A stretch of DNA of 44,727 nt from Candidatus Peribacteria bacterium (GTDB lineage Bacteria; Patescibacteria; JAEDAM01; Absconditabacterales; Absconditicoccaceae): positions 1 through 44,727 of the forward strand of contig JAITGP010000026.1 of assembly GCA_031280545.1 (NCBI GenBank), given 5' to 3'. This document shows, piece after piece, positions 16,619-24,967 of this stretch. Numbering within the stretch: the stretch's first letter is position 1; each line of letters opens with the position of its first letter. Below the pieces are notes generated by a model that saw only the letters and a program-made list of their open reading frames with translations, did no database searches and had not been told where the DNA came from. The position numbers and the translations under genes are program-made.

Positions 16619-17439
16619 TAGTAATTATTCTCTTTATTATTGGGAAGTCAACCTTCTTTACGTTGAGAGAATATGAAAAAGCTGCAGCTTATCACTTCGA
16701 AGAATTTAGTAGGAGCTATATGGAACCAGGGTTGCATTTTAAATGGCCATGGCCGTTTGAAACAGTGAATCGGTTAGACACTCGTTTGCAATTATATGAA
16801 GGAAAGCCAACGGTAATCAAAGAAAAAAATAAAAAGAATCTTTTGATTGACCCTTTCCTTTTGTGGAAACCTATCAATCCTAATACTTTTTTTACGAAGT
16901 TAGGTGGAAATATGACGCGTGCGATACACCGTTTAGAGGACCATACAGGAGCCGTAGTAAATCGAGTCTTAGGATCAAGTAATTTTGACGACATTGTGAC
17001 CAACAATCGTCAGAATATCTTGGATACAATTAAGTCGATTTCTAATGAAGAATTAAAAGATATTGATTTATCTGTAGCACTCTTCTCTTTCAATCGTGTG
17101 GAACTTCCTCCTGAAAATCAACAATCGGTCTTTGACCGGATGATCAGTGAAAGAACAAAGGTTGTTCAAGGAATTGACGCCGATGGAGAAAGAATCTACA
17201 AAGAGATTACGACCTCTGCAGATTTTACGGCAAACAATATTCGTAATAATGCCAATCGTATGGCGGATTCTATTAAAGGGGTTGCTGACAAAGAACGCTT
17301 AGCAATCATGAATGCCTTTGCGATAAAAAGCAGGTCATTATTCGACCTGTACAATAAGATTGAAACCTACAAGAAATCCTACGGTGAAAACACTGAATGG
17401 ATTTTAGATGGGAAAGAGATCCTAAATACTCCTAAGTAA
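16570..17439 (+). CDS. SPFH/Band 7 protein, HflC-like
   Basis: This 289-residue partner of the preceding SPFH protein has an N-terminal TM segment (about residues 12-28). The Band 7 domain opens with 'FTLREYEKAAAYHFEEF' and contains 'PGLHFKWPWPFETVNRLDTR', a hallmark of HflC/HflK proteins. The later 'DLSVALFSFNRVELPPENQQSVFDRMISER' matches the HflC helical region. It overlaps the upstream gene, so the two are translationally coupled. FtsH is not in the window. Ended by the terminator at 17466-17504. Confidence 0.85.
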   Translation: MKKILFETKWNSLVALVVIILFIIGKSTFFTLREYEKAAAYHFEEFSRSYMEPGLHFKWPWPFETVNRLDTRLQLYEGKPTVIKEKNKKNLLIDPFLLWKPINPNTFFTKLGGNMTRAIHRLEDHTGAVVNRVLGSSNFDDIVTNNRQNILDTIKSISNEELKDIDLSVALFSFNRVELPPENQQSVFDRMISERTKVVQGIDADGERIYKEITTSADFTANNIRNNANRMADSIKGVADKERLAIMNAFAIKSRSLFDLYNKIETYKKSYGENTEWILDGKEILNTPK

Positions 17440-17465
17440 TCTTAGAGAGTGAAAAAACTATTATT

Positions 17466-17504
17466 AAAAAGCTGGCAAGGGAATCTCCTTGTCAGCTTTT
17501 TTTT
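17466..17504 (+). terminator. intrinsic terminator after the SPFH operon
   Basis: GCTGGCAAGG (17471-17480) pairs with CCTTGTCAGC (17487-17496; one G-T) around a 6-base loop, flanked by an A run and followed by eight T. Confidence 0.88.
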
Positions 17505-17519
17505 ATAAATTTTTTTCTC

Positions 17520-17547
17520 TTGGATAACAATACCACTTCCTTATAAT
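17520..17547 (+). promoter_or_regulatory. promoter for the acyltransferase gene
   Basis: TTGGAT at 17520-17525, a 16-bp spacer and TATAAT at 17542-17547, just after the SPFH terminator and 38 bases before ATG 17586. Confidence 0.6.
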
Positions 17548-17585
17548 GTCCATATAAAAAACAAACTAAAAAAAGGAAATAATCC

Positions 17586-18224
17586 ATGAAAAAAAATCTT
17601 GCAAAACTAGCACTCTTCCTACTAGGATGGAAGATCAACCTGACTACTCAGAGGATACTCACTGATAAAAAGTATCTTCTGATCGCTGCACCCCATACGA
17701 GTAGTATGGACTTTATAATTGGGAAACTAATCTATCTCGCCTTAGGGAAGGAATCTAAATTCTTCATCAAAAAGGAGTCGTTCAAAGGACTGATTAAAAA
17801 TCTGCTTATCTCCCTCGGAGGGATTCCTATTGATAGGAATAACCCACGAGAAGCGGTAAAAATAGCAAAACGTCTGGAAAACGACGAAGATTTGATTATC
17901 ATTCTCACTCCTGAAGGTACCCGAAAGGCTACCAATCGCTGGCACAATGGCTTCTATTCCATCGCGAAAAGAGCGAAAATCCCTGTTTTTATCGGGATCC
18001 TGGATTATAGCGAAAAAATCTGTACTCTGGGACCAGAATTTCAATTCTCTCCCGAATTTGATTTTGAAAAGGACATGGAACAGCTTTTGTCTTTCTATAA
18101 CCCTCATCAAGCGAAGTATCCTACACAATTCCTGCACCACGGAGAGATTTGATGTTTGCTAACTTACAAGGACGGATTGACCGTCTGCCCCTCAATAGAT
18201 ATTGAGGGGATTTTTTTATGCTAA
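17586..18224 (+). CDS. PlsC-type 1-acyl-glycerol-3-phosphate acyltransferase
   Basis: The protein carries both catalytic signatures of glycerolipid acyltransferases: HTSSMD at residues 37-42 (the HX4D charge relay) and TPEGTRK at 108-114 (substrate phosphate binding). It would transfer acyl groups in membrane lipid synthesis; short soluble members of this kind are common in CPR genomes. The family-like part ends near residue 188, where the frame meets TGA at 18150-18152. Under the glycine code it continues 23 codons, through the terminator hairpin at 18188-18217, to TAA at 18222-18224 (212 residues). That tail is doubtful in function and is reported as a finding. Confidence 0.85.
18188..18217 (+). 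terminator. intrinsic terminator
   Basis: CCCCTCAAT (18188-18196) pairs perfectly with ATTGAGGGG (18201-18209) around a 4-base loop, followed by A and seven T. Confidence 0.88.
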
Positions 18225-19517
18225 ATCTTTATGCCAATTCCCATCCTCATTCTGTTTAAATCCATTTTTCTCTGCAAAGACATCATAAATCTGCTTAGCT
18301 ACTGTGAGGGAAAGGTGGGGGACGGCAGTCTCCCTTTCTACGGTTTTTTTCTCAAACTCATCATAGACTAATTCTGTACGTGGATATTTTGTCCACTTAT
18401 TATTTTCTGCAGAAACGAGCTCTATCCCCCTGCAATGATATTTTTTTGCCAAAAGTACTGCTATTTCATAGAGGTTTTCCTTCCATGGTAGGGTATGAGT
18501 AATAGGCTCTACTCCTGTTTTTTTTGTTCTCCCATATCTATCAAAATACGAGGCGGATACTGCTTGGATTTGGTGGATAAAAAGGGTATTTTCATCTTTT
18601 AGAGAAAAGGAAAGAATAGCTAAAGGCACGTTCCCTTGAAAGAGTCCAATCCCAAAAGGACCATCCAAATAAATGGTGTATTCCTTTCCTGCGAAGTTTT
18701 GGTGTATTTCAGGTCTCTCTCTTCTAGCTACTTTTACATATCTCTCTTTCCCATTGATGATTCTCAATGCGTAGGTAGACATCTTATCAAAAAAATCCTC
18801 TGCAAAAGGTTCTTCATTGGTGTTTACTTCCTTCCATCGCCAATCCTCTGTATGTCCCAACGCAGCTTCATTGACGGTTGATAGAGCACGTAAAGAAAAA
18901 CCTTCTCCCAAAGTTTTATTCACTTGGTGTTGAATTTCTGGAGACTCTAAAGTAGTAGATAGATTCTTTGCTATTTCAAATAAAAGGAGGGTTTGACTAC
19001 TATCAAAGTTGTGATGATGAATCCTTCGTTGTACAAGATAGGATTTTTCCAAGATTTGAGCATTCTTTTCAGATCCCACAAAGGGGAGAGTTATCAGATA
19101 TTTCTTCAACTTTTTATGATTGTTCCCATACACATAGGAGTGGTGCCATATCCGAAAGAGCATTGCTACTCAAAACTTTTTCTGGAGAACTTGGATGTCT
19201 ATGGTATGAATCAAGAGATCAGCAAAAGCTCTTTTCGTATTTTCTGGCAAAGACTCCAAAAAGCTGATTGTCAGAGGTTGAGAAGGATTTTTGAGTAATT
19301 CTTCACACAATTCGCTAGGAGTGAGTGGATATCTGTAGTCGGCTACTTTCCAATAGTGATCTGATGCTTCTTTTTCTTTCACAAAGTTTTTAACCTGTTC
19401 TAGAGATGATGCTTCTACAATTTTATATTCATCTCAAAAAATCTCCTGCCACAATTGTTCGATGTCACGGATCTGGGGAGTGTTGATAGCTTCTGATGTA
19501 GAAGGTACTTGTTTCAT
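18216..19517 (-). CDS. hypothetical protein, 433 residues
   Basis: Read across two TGA-Gly codons (19434-19436 and 19170-19172), this minus-strand frame runs from ATG 19515-19517 to TAA 18216-18218. I do not recognise it. The N-terminal 120 residues are helical. The C-terminal half is mixed alpha/beta with 'YTIYLDGPFGIGLFQGNVPLAILSF' and a His-rich stretch 'HIHQIQAVSAS'-like around residue 310. No signal peptide or TM segment, so it is probably cytoplasmic. The extreme 3' end overlaps the tail of the acyltransferase frame on the other strand by nine bases. Confidence 0.65.
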
Positions 19518-19576
19518 AAGAATAAGTATACTCAAACGAGGTAATTTTGTCAAAATTTCTCCCATAATTATAGATG

Positions 19577-19601
19577 TAGCACATAATTGAAATAAGTGCT
19601 A
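19577..19601 (+). promoter_or_regulatory. CIRCE-like inverted repeat upstream of clpB
   Basis: TAGCAC at 19577-19582 and GTGCTA at 19596-19601 are perfect inverted arms separated by 13 bases. The HrcA operator CIRCE is TTAGCACTC-N9-GAGTGCTAA, where these same six-base cores also lie 13 bases apart. The two inner and one outer positions differ from consensus. It ends eight bases before the -35 box of clpB. Confidence 0.55.
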
Positions 19602-19608
19602 TCTTCTC

Positions 19609-19636
19609 TTGAAATTATAAAAAAAATCTGTATACT
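19609..19636 (+). promoter_or_regulatory. promoter of clpB
   Basis: TTGAAA at 19609-19614, a 16-bp spacer and TATACT at 19631-19636. Predicted transcription start near 19643, giving a leader of about 100 bases. Confidence 0.65.
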
Positions 19637-19657
19637 TATTTATGCATTTTAAAAAAT

Positions 19658-19683
19658 CCCCTCACTTGCTACAAGCGGAGGGG
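19658..19683 (+). promoter_or_regulatory. hairpin in the clpB 5' leader
   Basis: CCCCTC (19658-19663) pairs with GAGGGG (19678-19683); inside, TTG and CAA can pair as well. No T run follows, so it is not a standard terminator. It may stabilise or regulate the clpB mRNA. Confidence 0.45.
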
Positions 19684-19742
19684 AAACTCCTACAAAATCA
19701 AGTCGAAATTAAAGATTTTTTATCTCTTACTCTATTACACGT

Positions 19743-22391
19743 ATGAACTACAATATCTTCACCCACAAACTCAGCGAAGCCCTGCAATCCGCACACGACC
19801 TCGCACTCAACCTCAAACACAACACCCTTGACGAGGTCCACTTCCTTTTCGCGATGCTTGACCAGAAAGACGGTTTCGTCCCACAAATCTTAAAACAACT
19901 GAATGTAAACCCTCAAGATCTCAAAGACAAAATACTGCTGACGTTGAACGAATATCCGAAAATTGACGGACAATACCAACTCAATATCAGTCAGACTTTT
20001 CAAACTCTTTTGCTAGAGGCAGAAAAGCTGATGCAAAAAATGGGTGATAGTTATCTCAGCACCCAACACGTCTTTTTGGCGTGATTGAAGAACAATAAGA
20101 AAATTCAAGAACTCACTACCAACCTTGACTACAAACAGGCAGAAAAAGCTGTGGAAACTCTCAGGGACGGTGAGAACATCACGAGCGAAGACCCCGAAAT
20201 CAGCCTTGATGTGCTGGAGAAATTCGGAAGAGACATCACCCACTTGGCGGAGCAAGGGAAACTGGACCCCGTGATTTGAAGAGAAGACGAAACGAGAAGG
20301 ACAATGCAGATACTTTCGAGAAGGATCAAGAATAATCCTGTCCTGATAGGAGAGCCATGAGTGTGAAAAACTGCGATAATCGAACTCCTTGCCCAGCAAA
20401 TCGTAAAAGGCGAAGTGCCTGACAGCTTAAAAAATAGGAAAATTATTGAACTGGATATGGGAGCATTGATGGCGGGAAGCAAATTCAGAGGCGACTTTGA
20501 AGAGAGGCTGAAAGCGATTTTGAACACCGTAGAGAAATCTGACGGTCAGATTATTCTTTTTATTGATGAGCTTCATACCGTGGTCGGAGCTGGGAAAGCG
20601 GAAGGCTCTATGGATATGGGGAATATGCTCAAGCCAGCTTTAGCAAGATGAAGTATCAAGGTCATCGGTGCGACCACGCTCAATGAGTACCGCATTATCG
20701 AGAAAGACCCCGCTCTTGAAAGGAGATTTCAACCCGTGATGGTCAATGAACCGAGTAAAGAAGAAGCAATAGCAATTCTGAAAGGAGTCAAGGGAGCTTA
20801 CGAAACCCATCACGGAGTAATTATCAGCGATAGTGCTGTGATTACGGCGGTCGAGCTGTCCACGAAGTATTTACCTGATAGGAGGCTTCCCGACAAAGCA
20901 ATTGACCTCATTGATGAGGCGAGTGCGAGCGTGAAAATGGGAATGACTTCAATGCCAGAGGAGATTACCAAAATGCAGAAACAAATTTCCAAATTGGAGA
21001 TTGAAAAATACGCTCTTTCTTCTAAAACTAAAAATGATAAAAAAAATGCTGATTTGGACAAACAGATTTCCGAATTGAAAGAGCAATACACCATAGCGAA
21101 AACCAATCGAGAAGAAGATAGAAAACTGTTTGATAAACTCAAGGAAGCCAAAGAAAAACTGAATAACCTTCACCACGAAGCAGAAATCGCCGAAAAGCAA
21201 GCCGACTACAATAGAGCAGGTGAAATTACGTATGCTCAGCTTCCAGCTCTTAAAAAGGAGATTGCGACGATTGAAGCGAAGATTGAAAAAGCAAAAGCAA
21301 ATGGAAATCTGATTGTAAAAGACGAAGTCCAAGACGAAGACATTGCCGTTATCATCGGGAAGCGAACCTGAATTCCTGTAAATAAGCTGGTCGAAACCGA
21401 AGCAGAAAAACTTTCCCATTTAGAAAGGTATCTGGGAAGCAAGGTAGTCGGACAAAAAAAAGCTGTGGAAACGGTAGCGAATGCAGTTCGTAGGTCCAGA
21501 GCTGGACTGAAAGACCCCAATAGACCGATTGGTTCATTCTTGTTCCTCTGACCTACAGGAGTCGGAAAAACCGAACTCGCAAAACAACTTGCTATTCTGT
21601 TATTCGACAACGAGAAAGCATTAGTCAGAATTGACATGTCTGAATATATGGAAAAACAAAGTGTCGCTCGCCTCATCGGTTCGCCTCCGGGATATGTCGG
21701 TTATGAAGAAGGTGGACAGCTCACCGAGGTGGTGAGGAAGAAGCCGTATAGCGTCATTCTCTTTGATGAGGTGGAAAAGGCTCACCCCGAGGTGTTCAAT
21801 ACGCTTTTGCAGTTGCTTGATGATGGAAGACTCACCGATAGTAAAGGGAGAACCGTGGATTTCAAAAACACGATAATAATTCTGACTTCTAATATCGGTA
21901 GCGATTTGATTATGGAAAGAATGAGCGAACAACGTAGAGACGGTTCACCGCGTCCCGCACAAGCTGCGGGATCCAACCGTCCGAATTCCGCAAACAATGG
22001 AGTTATAGATTTAGAGAAAGAAATGATGCCACTGTTGCAAAGATATTTCAAACCAGAATTTATCAATAGGCTCGACGACATCGTCCTCTTCAACCCAATT
22101 AGTACCGAAATGCTCTTTGAAATTGTGGATATCCAAGTGAAGCAATATCAAGAAATGATTAGCAAAGAAAAGGGAATAGAAATCAGCTTTTGACCTGACG
22201 CAAAAAAATTCCTCGCCGACAAAGGACTCGATCCTGTCTTCGGTGCAAGACCGTTGAAGAGAGCATTGCAGAGATACTTTTTGGACCCGTTAGCATTGGA
22301 GATTATTGATGGGAAGATAGTTTCGTGAGATGAGGTTAAGGTTAGTGTGGATAAGAAAGCGGATAGTTTGAAGTTTACTATCGAAAAATAA
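19743..22391 (+). CDS. clpB: ATP-dependent disaggregase ClpB
   Basis: ClpB threads aggregated proteins with help from DnaK. The 882-residue frame is complete only when nine TGA codons are Gly (20082, 20277, 20358, 20364, 20649, 21369, 21549, 22191, 22326). Domains: N domain about 1-145; NBD1 with Walker A GEPGVGKT at 203-210, two of whose Gly are TGA; Walker B ILFIDE at about 271-276; a coiled-coil middle domain about 395-525; NBD2 with Walker A GPTGVGKT at 603-610; Walker B VILFDE near 671; and the FINRLDD sensor region near 775. An insertion of about 25-30 residues before FKPEFINR is coded by a GC-rich palindrome. Probably heat-regulated through the CIRCE-like site upstream. Confidence 0.97.
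21939..21981 (+). repeat. GC-rich nested palindrome inserted in clpB
   Basis: Outer arms GACGGTT (21939-21945) / AACCGTC (21975-21981) and inner arms TCCCGCA (21953-21959) / TGCGGGA (21965-21971). It is GC-rich against an AT-rich gene and encodes part of the extra loop with SPRPAQAAG. It resembles the palindromic elements known to insert into coding regions in other bacteria. Confidence 0.65.
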
Positions 22392-22406
22392 GAAACTCCC
22401 TATCGA

Positions 22407-22440
22407 AAAAAAGCTGACCACGAAACCGGTCAACTTTTTT
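22407..22440. terminator. terminator between clpB and the convergent operon
   Basis: AAAAAAG-c-TGACC (22407-22419) pairs with GGTCA-a-CTTTTTT (22428-22440), with one internal mismatch and an 8-base loop; usable from both sides. Confidence 0.75.
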
Positions 22441-22446
22441 ACTTAG

Positions 22447-23286
22447 TTATGGGAATCAAAATGTCATCCCATGATTCTTTTTATTTTCTTCTTTTTGTTT
22501 TTTAATCCGCTCTTCTTCAGCGGCTTTCGTTTCTTTTTTTCTTTGGTATCTCTGTTTGAGATTTTTTCTCCATTCTTGAGTCCATAGGGTTAGACACCAG
22601 ATAAATGTCGTTCCAATTACGACACTCTCCAGCAGTATCCCTCTAGTCCAAGATTTTTCAAAGAAAATAGACCCTAGCCCCATCGTGACAATTGCTGAGA
22701 TTAAAAATCCAGCAATTATACAAATGAGAATCACTCCTGGATCAGAGCATTCATCTATCTTATAAAATAGATAAGTGATAAAGATCCCAGCAATGAGAAA
22801 GGCAAGCCACATGACTCTCCATACTCCATCCGGAAAGTGATCAACTCTTTTAATTTCGAAGCCAAGAACGACTTCCTTATCAAGAGAAAATTCACCGTTT
22901 CCATTATTCCTAGCTTCCAGATTCGCCTCGTAGGCGAATTGGTGAATTTTATCCACCACTTCGGTCTTCAACTTCAGTTGAGCCGTTTCTATAAGGTCAC
23001 ATCCACAACCAATGAACTTGGCAGTACCAAGGACGCCTACAGTGTCGATAGATATTTTCCAGTACAGGGTATCTCCCTGTCGCCAGATTTCTGAATCGAC
23101 GTCCTTATGTTTGTTGGTGAATATAATATTTTCCTGTTTCAACAGGTCTGCAGAGATAGAAAGCGAGCCTTTTCGGAGCTCTTTTTCTTGATCCTGCGTC
23201 TCCTGATCTTTCGGAGCACATCCGACAAACATTAGCACTCCTATAAGGAGGGGAAAACACATTTTAACGAATTTTTCTTTTTTCAT
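22447..23286 (-). CDS. membrane lipoprotein, paralogue of the upstream gene
   Basis: This 279-residue protein starts with a lipoprotein signal (basic start, lipobox MFVGC, Cys at about 23). An extracellular beta-rich domain follows (about 40-155), with the phrase 'DTLYWKISIDTVGVLGTAKFIGCGCD'-like strands and a CGC motif. Then come a TM segment (about 158-175), a short loop, two more TM segments (about 183-205 and 217-235) and a long Lys/Glu-rich cytoplasmic tail. The architecture and the CGC motif match the protein at 23292-24071, so the two arose by duplication. TGA at 22456-22458 is read as Gly, followed by Phe-Pro and TAA at 22447-22449. Family unknown. Confidence 0.7.
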
Positions 23287-23291
23287 CTTAT

Positions 23292-24071
23292 TTATTTAAT
23301 TTTTTTGTTAATACTTCAGAGGGATAAATGTTCCGTAGCTTTCGCAACTCTTTTATCTATCCTCTCTTTCTTTTTTCTTTTTAAGTAACTTGAAATTTGA
23401 TGTCCCCACATATAGTAGGTGATCCCACCTATCAAAGCGAGATAAATCCCAAGTTCCAATGGGAACCATGCTCCAGGGAATATCCAAAGCAGTAGCGTCA
23501 CTGCTGTTAAGGCTACTCCCAAAGAAATACACCAACCTTCATTATCATCCCGAACTGCATTGGTCCAAGTCCTTGTGAAGAGCAAAAACTCAATAAGGAC
23601 CAGTAAGATGACGGTAAAAATCCATTCCCACGTATTGACCACGCCCGCTTTCTCGGTGTGTTTTTCCACCGTAAAGGAGTAGACCATACCCTCTCCGAAG
23701 AGAGTTTTCCCTTTACTCATCTTTACTTTAGACTTGTAATAGGGTTTTTGGAAGACGGTAGATTCCTTGTCCAATAAAAATTTCCCCTCTCCTTCGCTGG
23801 TGAATTTGTCATTGCACCCGCAATCATCGGTTCCGAGCGTTACCGTACTAATTGCACCTACTCCTTTCAGAGAGATGGTCCACAAGATGACGTCACCCTC
23901 CCGTTCCAAGGTAGAAAACACCTCCCCGATCTGTTGTTTTACGGGGAAGTCAATTTTTGTGTAGTCTTCCGGGAGCAAGAATGCTCCTTTTTGCACTACA
24001 GCATTTTTTGCTATTGCTGTGCCTGACATCATCAGCCAAAACAGCAGAAATAAAAATCTAAATTTTTTCAT
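23292..24071 (-). CDS. secreted-domain membrane protein, paralogue of the downstream gene
   Basis: This 259-residue protein has a cleavable-type signal peptide (about 1-21, ending TAIA-K). An extracellular beta-rich domain follows with 'DVILWTISLKGVGAISTVTLG' and a Cys-Gly-Cys motif. Three TM segments lie at about residues 150-165, 183-200 and 203-222, then a basic cytoplasmic end. The frame meets TGA at 23316-23318 and continues as Gly-Ser-Ile-Asn-Lys-Lys-Ile-Lys to TAA at 23292-23294, five bases before its paralogue's ATG. The pair forms one operon read away from the TrmB-like gene. Role unknown; a surface sensor or transport accessory is possible. Confidence 0.7.
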
Positions 24072-24157
24072 ACGATTTAATTTTTTTTGTTATTTTGTAT
24101 AATTTTGTTTACTTATTTAATATTAATGATTTTATATGTAAATTCAAGGCTAAAATT

Positions 24158-24185
24158 TTGCAAAATTTACGATTTCGGATATACT
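24158..24185 (+). promoter_or_regulatory. promoter of the TTGCAA-N16-TATA class
   Basis: TTGCAA at 24158-24163, a 16-bp spacer and TATACT at 24180-24185, 33 bases upstream of ATG 24218. Confidence 0.65.
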
Positions 24186-24217
24186 TATGTTAAGACTTTA
24201 TCTTTAAAAAAAATTCT

Positions 24218-24964
24218 ATGCTTACACAGCTCCTTCAATATTATGATTTCACTGAGAGAGAAGCCAAAGTCTACCTTGCAGGACTAAGTCTAGGTTCCGC
24301 TCCAGGGAGCACGATCGCCAGACACGCTGGAGAAAAACGTGTGACGGTATACGCGATTCTCAAAGAACTCCTCAAGAGAGGAATTTTTACCAGTATTGTG
24401 AGAGATGATGTCACTTATTTTGCACCGATTTCTCCCGAACAATTGGTGAGAAATTATGAAGATAAATGCCAGAGGTTGAAAGAGAAACTTCCCGAATTGA
24501 TGGCAATGACCGAAAAAATGGGAAATAAACCCAAAGTAGAATTTTATGAAGGATTAGGAGGACTCAAACAAGTGTTTGATGTGGTGCTTTCAGCAGGTCC
24601 TAATCAAGTATGACCTTTCCTTACGTTCGTAGGAACTGATGACATGGATCCCAAAGTAAAAAAATATCTGCACGAAGAATTTATCCCCAAAAGACTGAAA
24701 GTCTCGATCCCTACTAGAGCCATCATGCCAAAAGAGGAAACAGAATATCTCAAATATCACGAAGACCAACACAATGTGGTAGTATTGGACAAACCGTTAT
24801 TTAATCTTGCCAATGAAATCTCTCTCTTTAATGGAAATCAAGTAGCTATCTTCATGTATGGGACTGAGGAGCTTTCAGGGATGATTATCACCAGTAAATC
24901 CTTGCACGATACCCTAAAAAATCTCTTTGAACTCGTACGAAATATTTATTATCCCACCAAATAG
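24218..24964 (+). CDS. TrmB-like transcriptional regulator
   Basis: This 248-residue protein has an N-terminal winged helix (about residues 1-75) with 'LLQYYDFTEREAKVYLAGLSLGSAPGSTIARHAGEKRVTVYAILKEL' in pieces typical of TrmB/sugar-specific regulators, followed by a coiled stretch (about 83-105). A C-terminal effector-like domain contains 'VEFYEGLGGLKQVFD'. This fusion is common in CPR genomes. TGA 24611 joins the two halves as Gly. The ligand is unknown. The next gene starts three bases after its TAG, so the regulator and the 811-residue protein are one unit and the regulator may control itself. Confidence 0.8.
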
Positions 24965-24967
24965 AGG

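Noticed and set aside
20358..20366. TGA read as tryptophan (code 4) instead of glycine
   Set aside because: The sites are Gly in GEPGVGKT and other invariant motifs, TGG is used normally for Trp, and the UCA tRNA has glycine identity elements.
19743..22391. clpB as a pseudogene or frameshifted gene, since standard translation breaks it into pieces
   Set aside because: All breaks are TGA in the same phase at conserved glycines and no shift is needed; the gene is intact under code 25.
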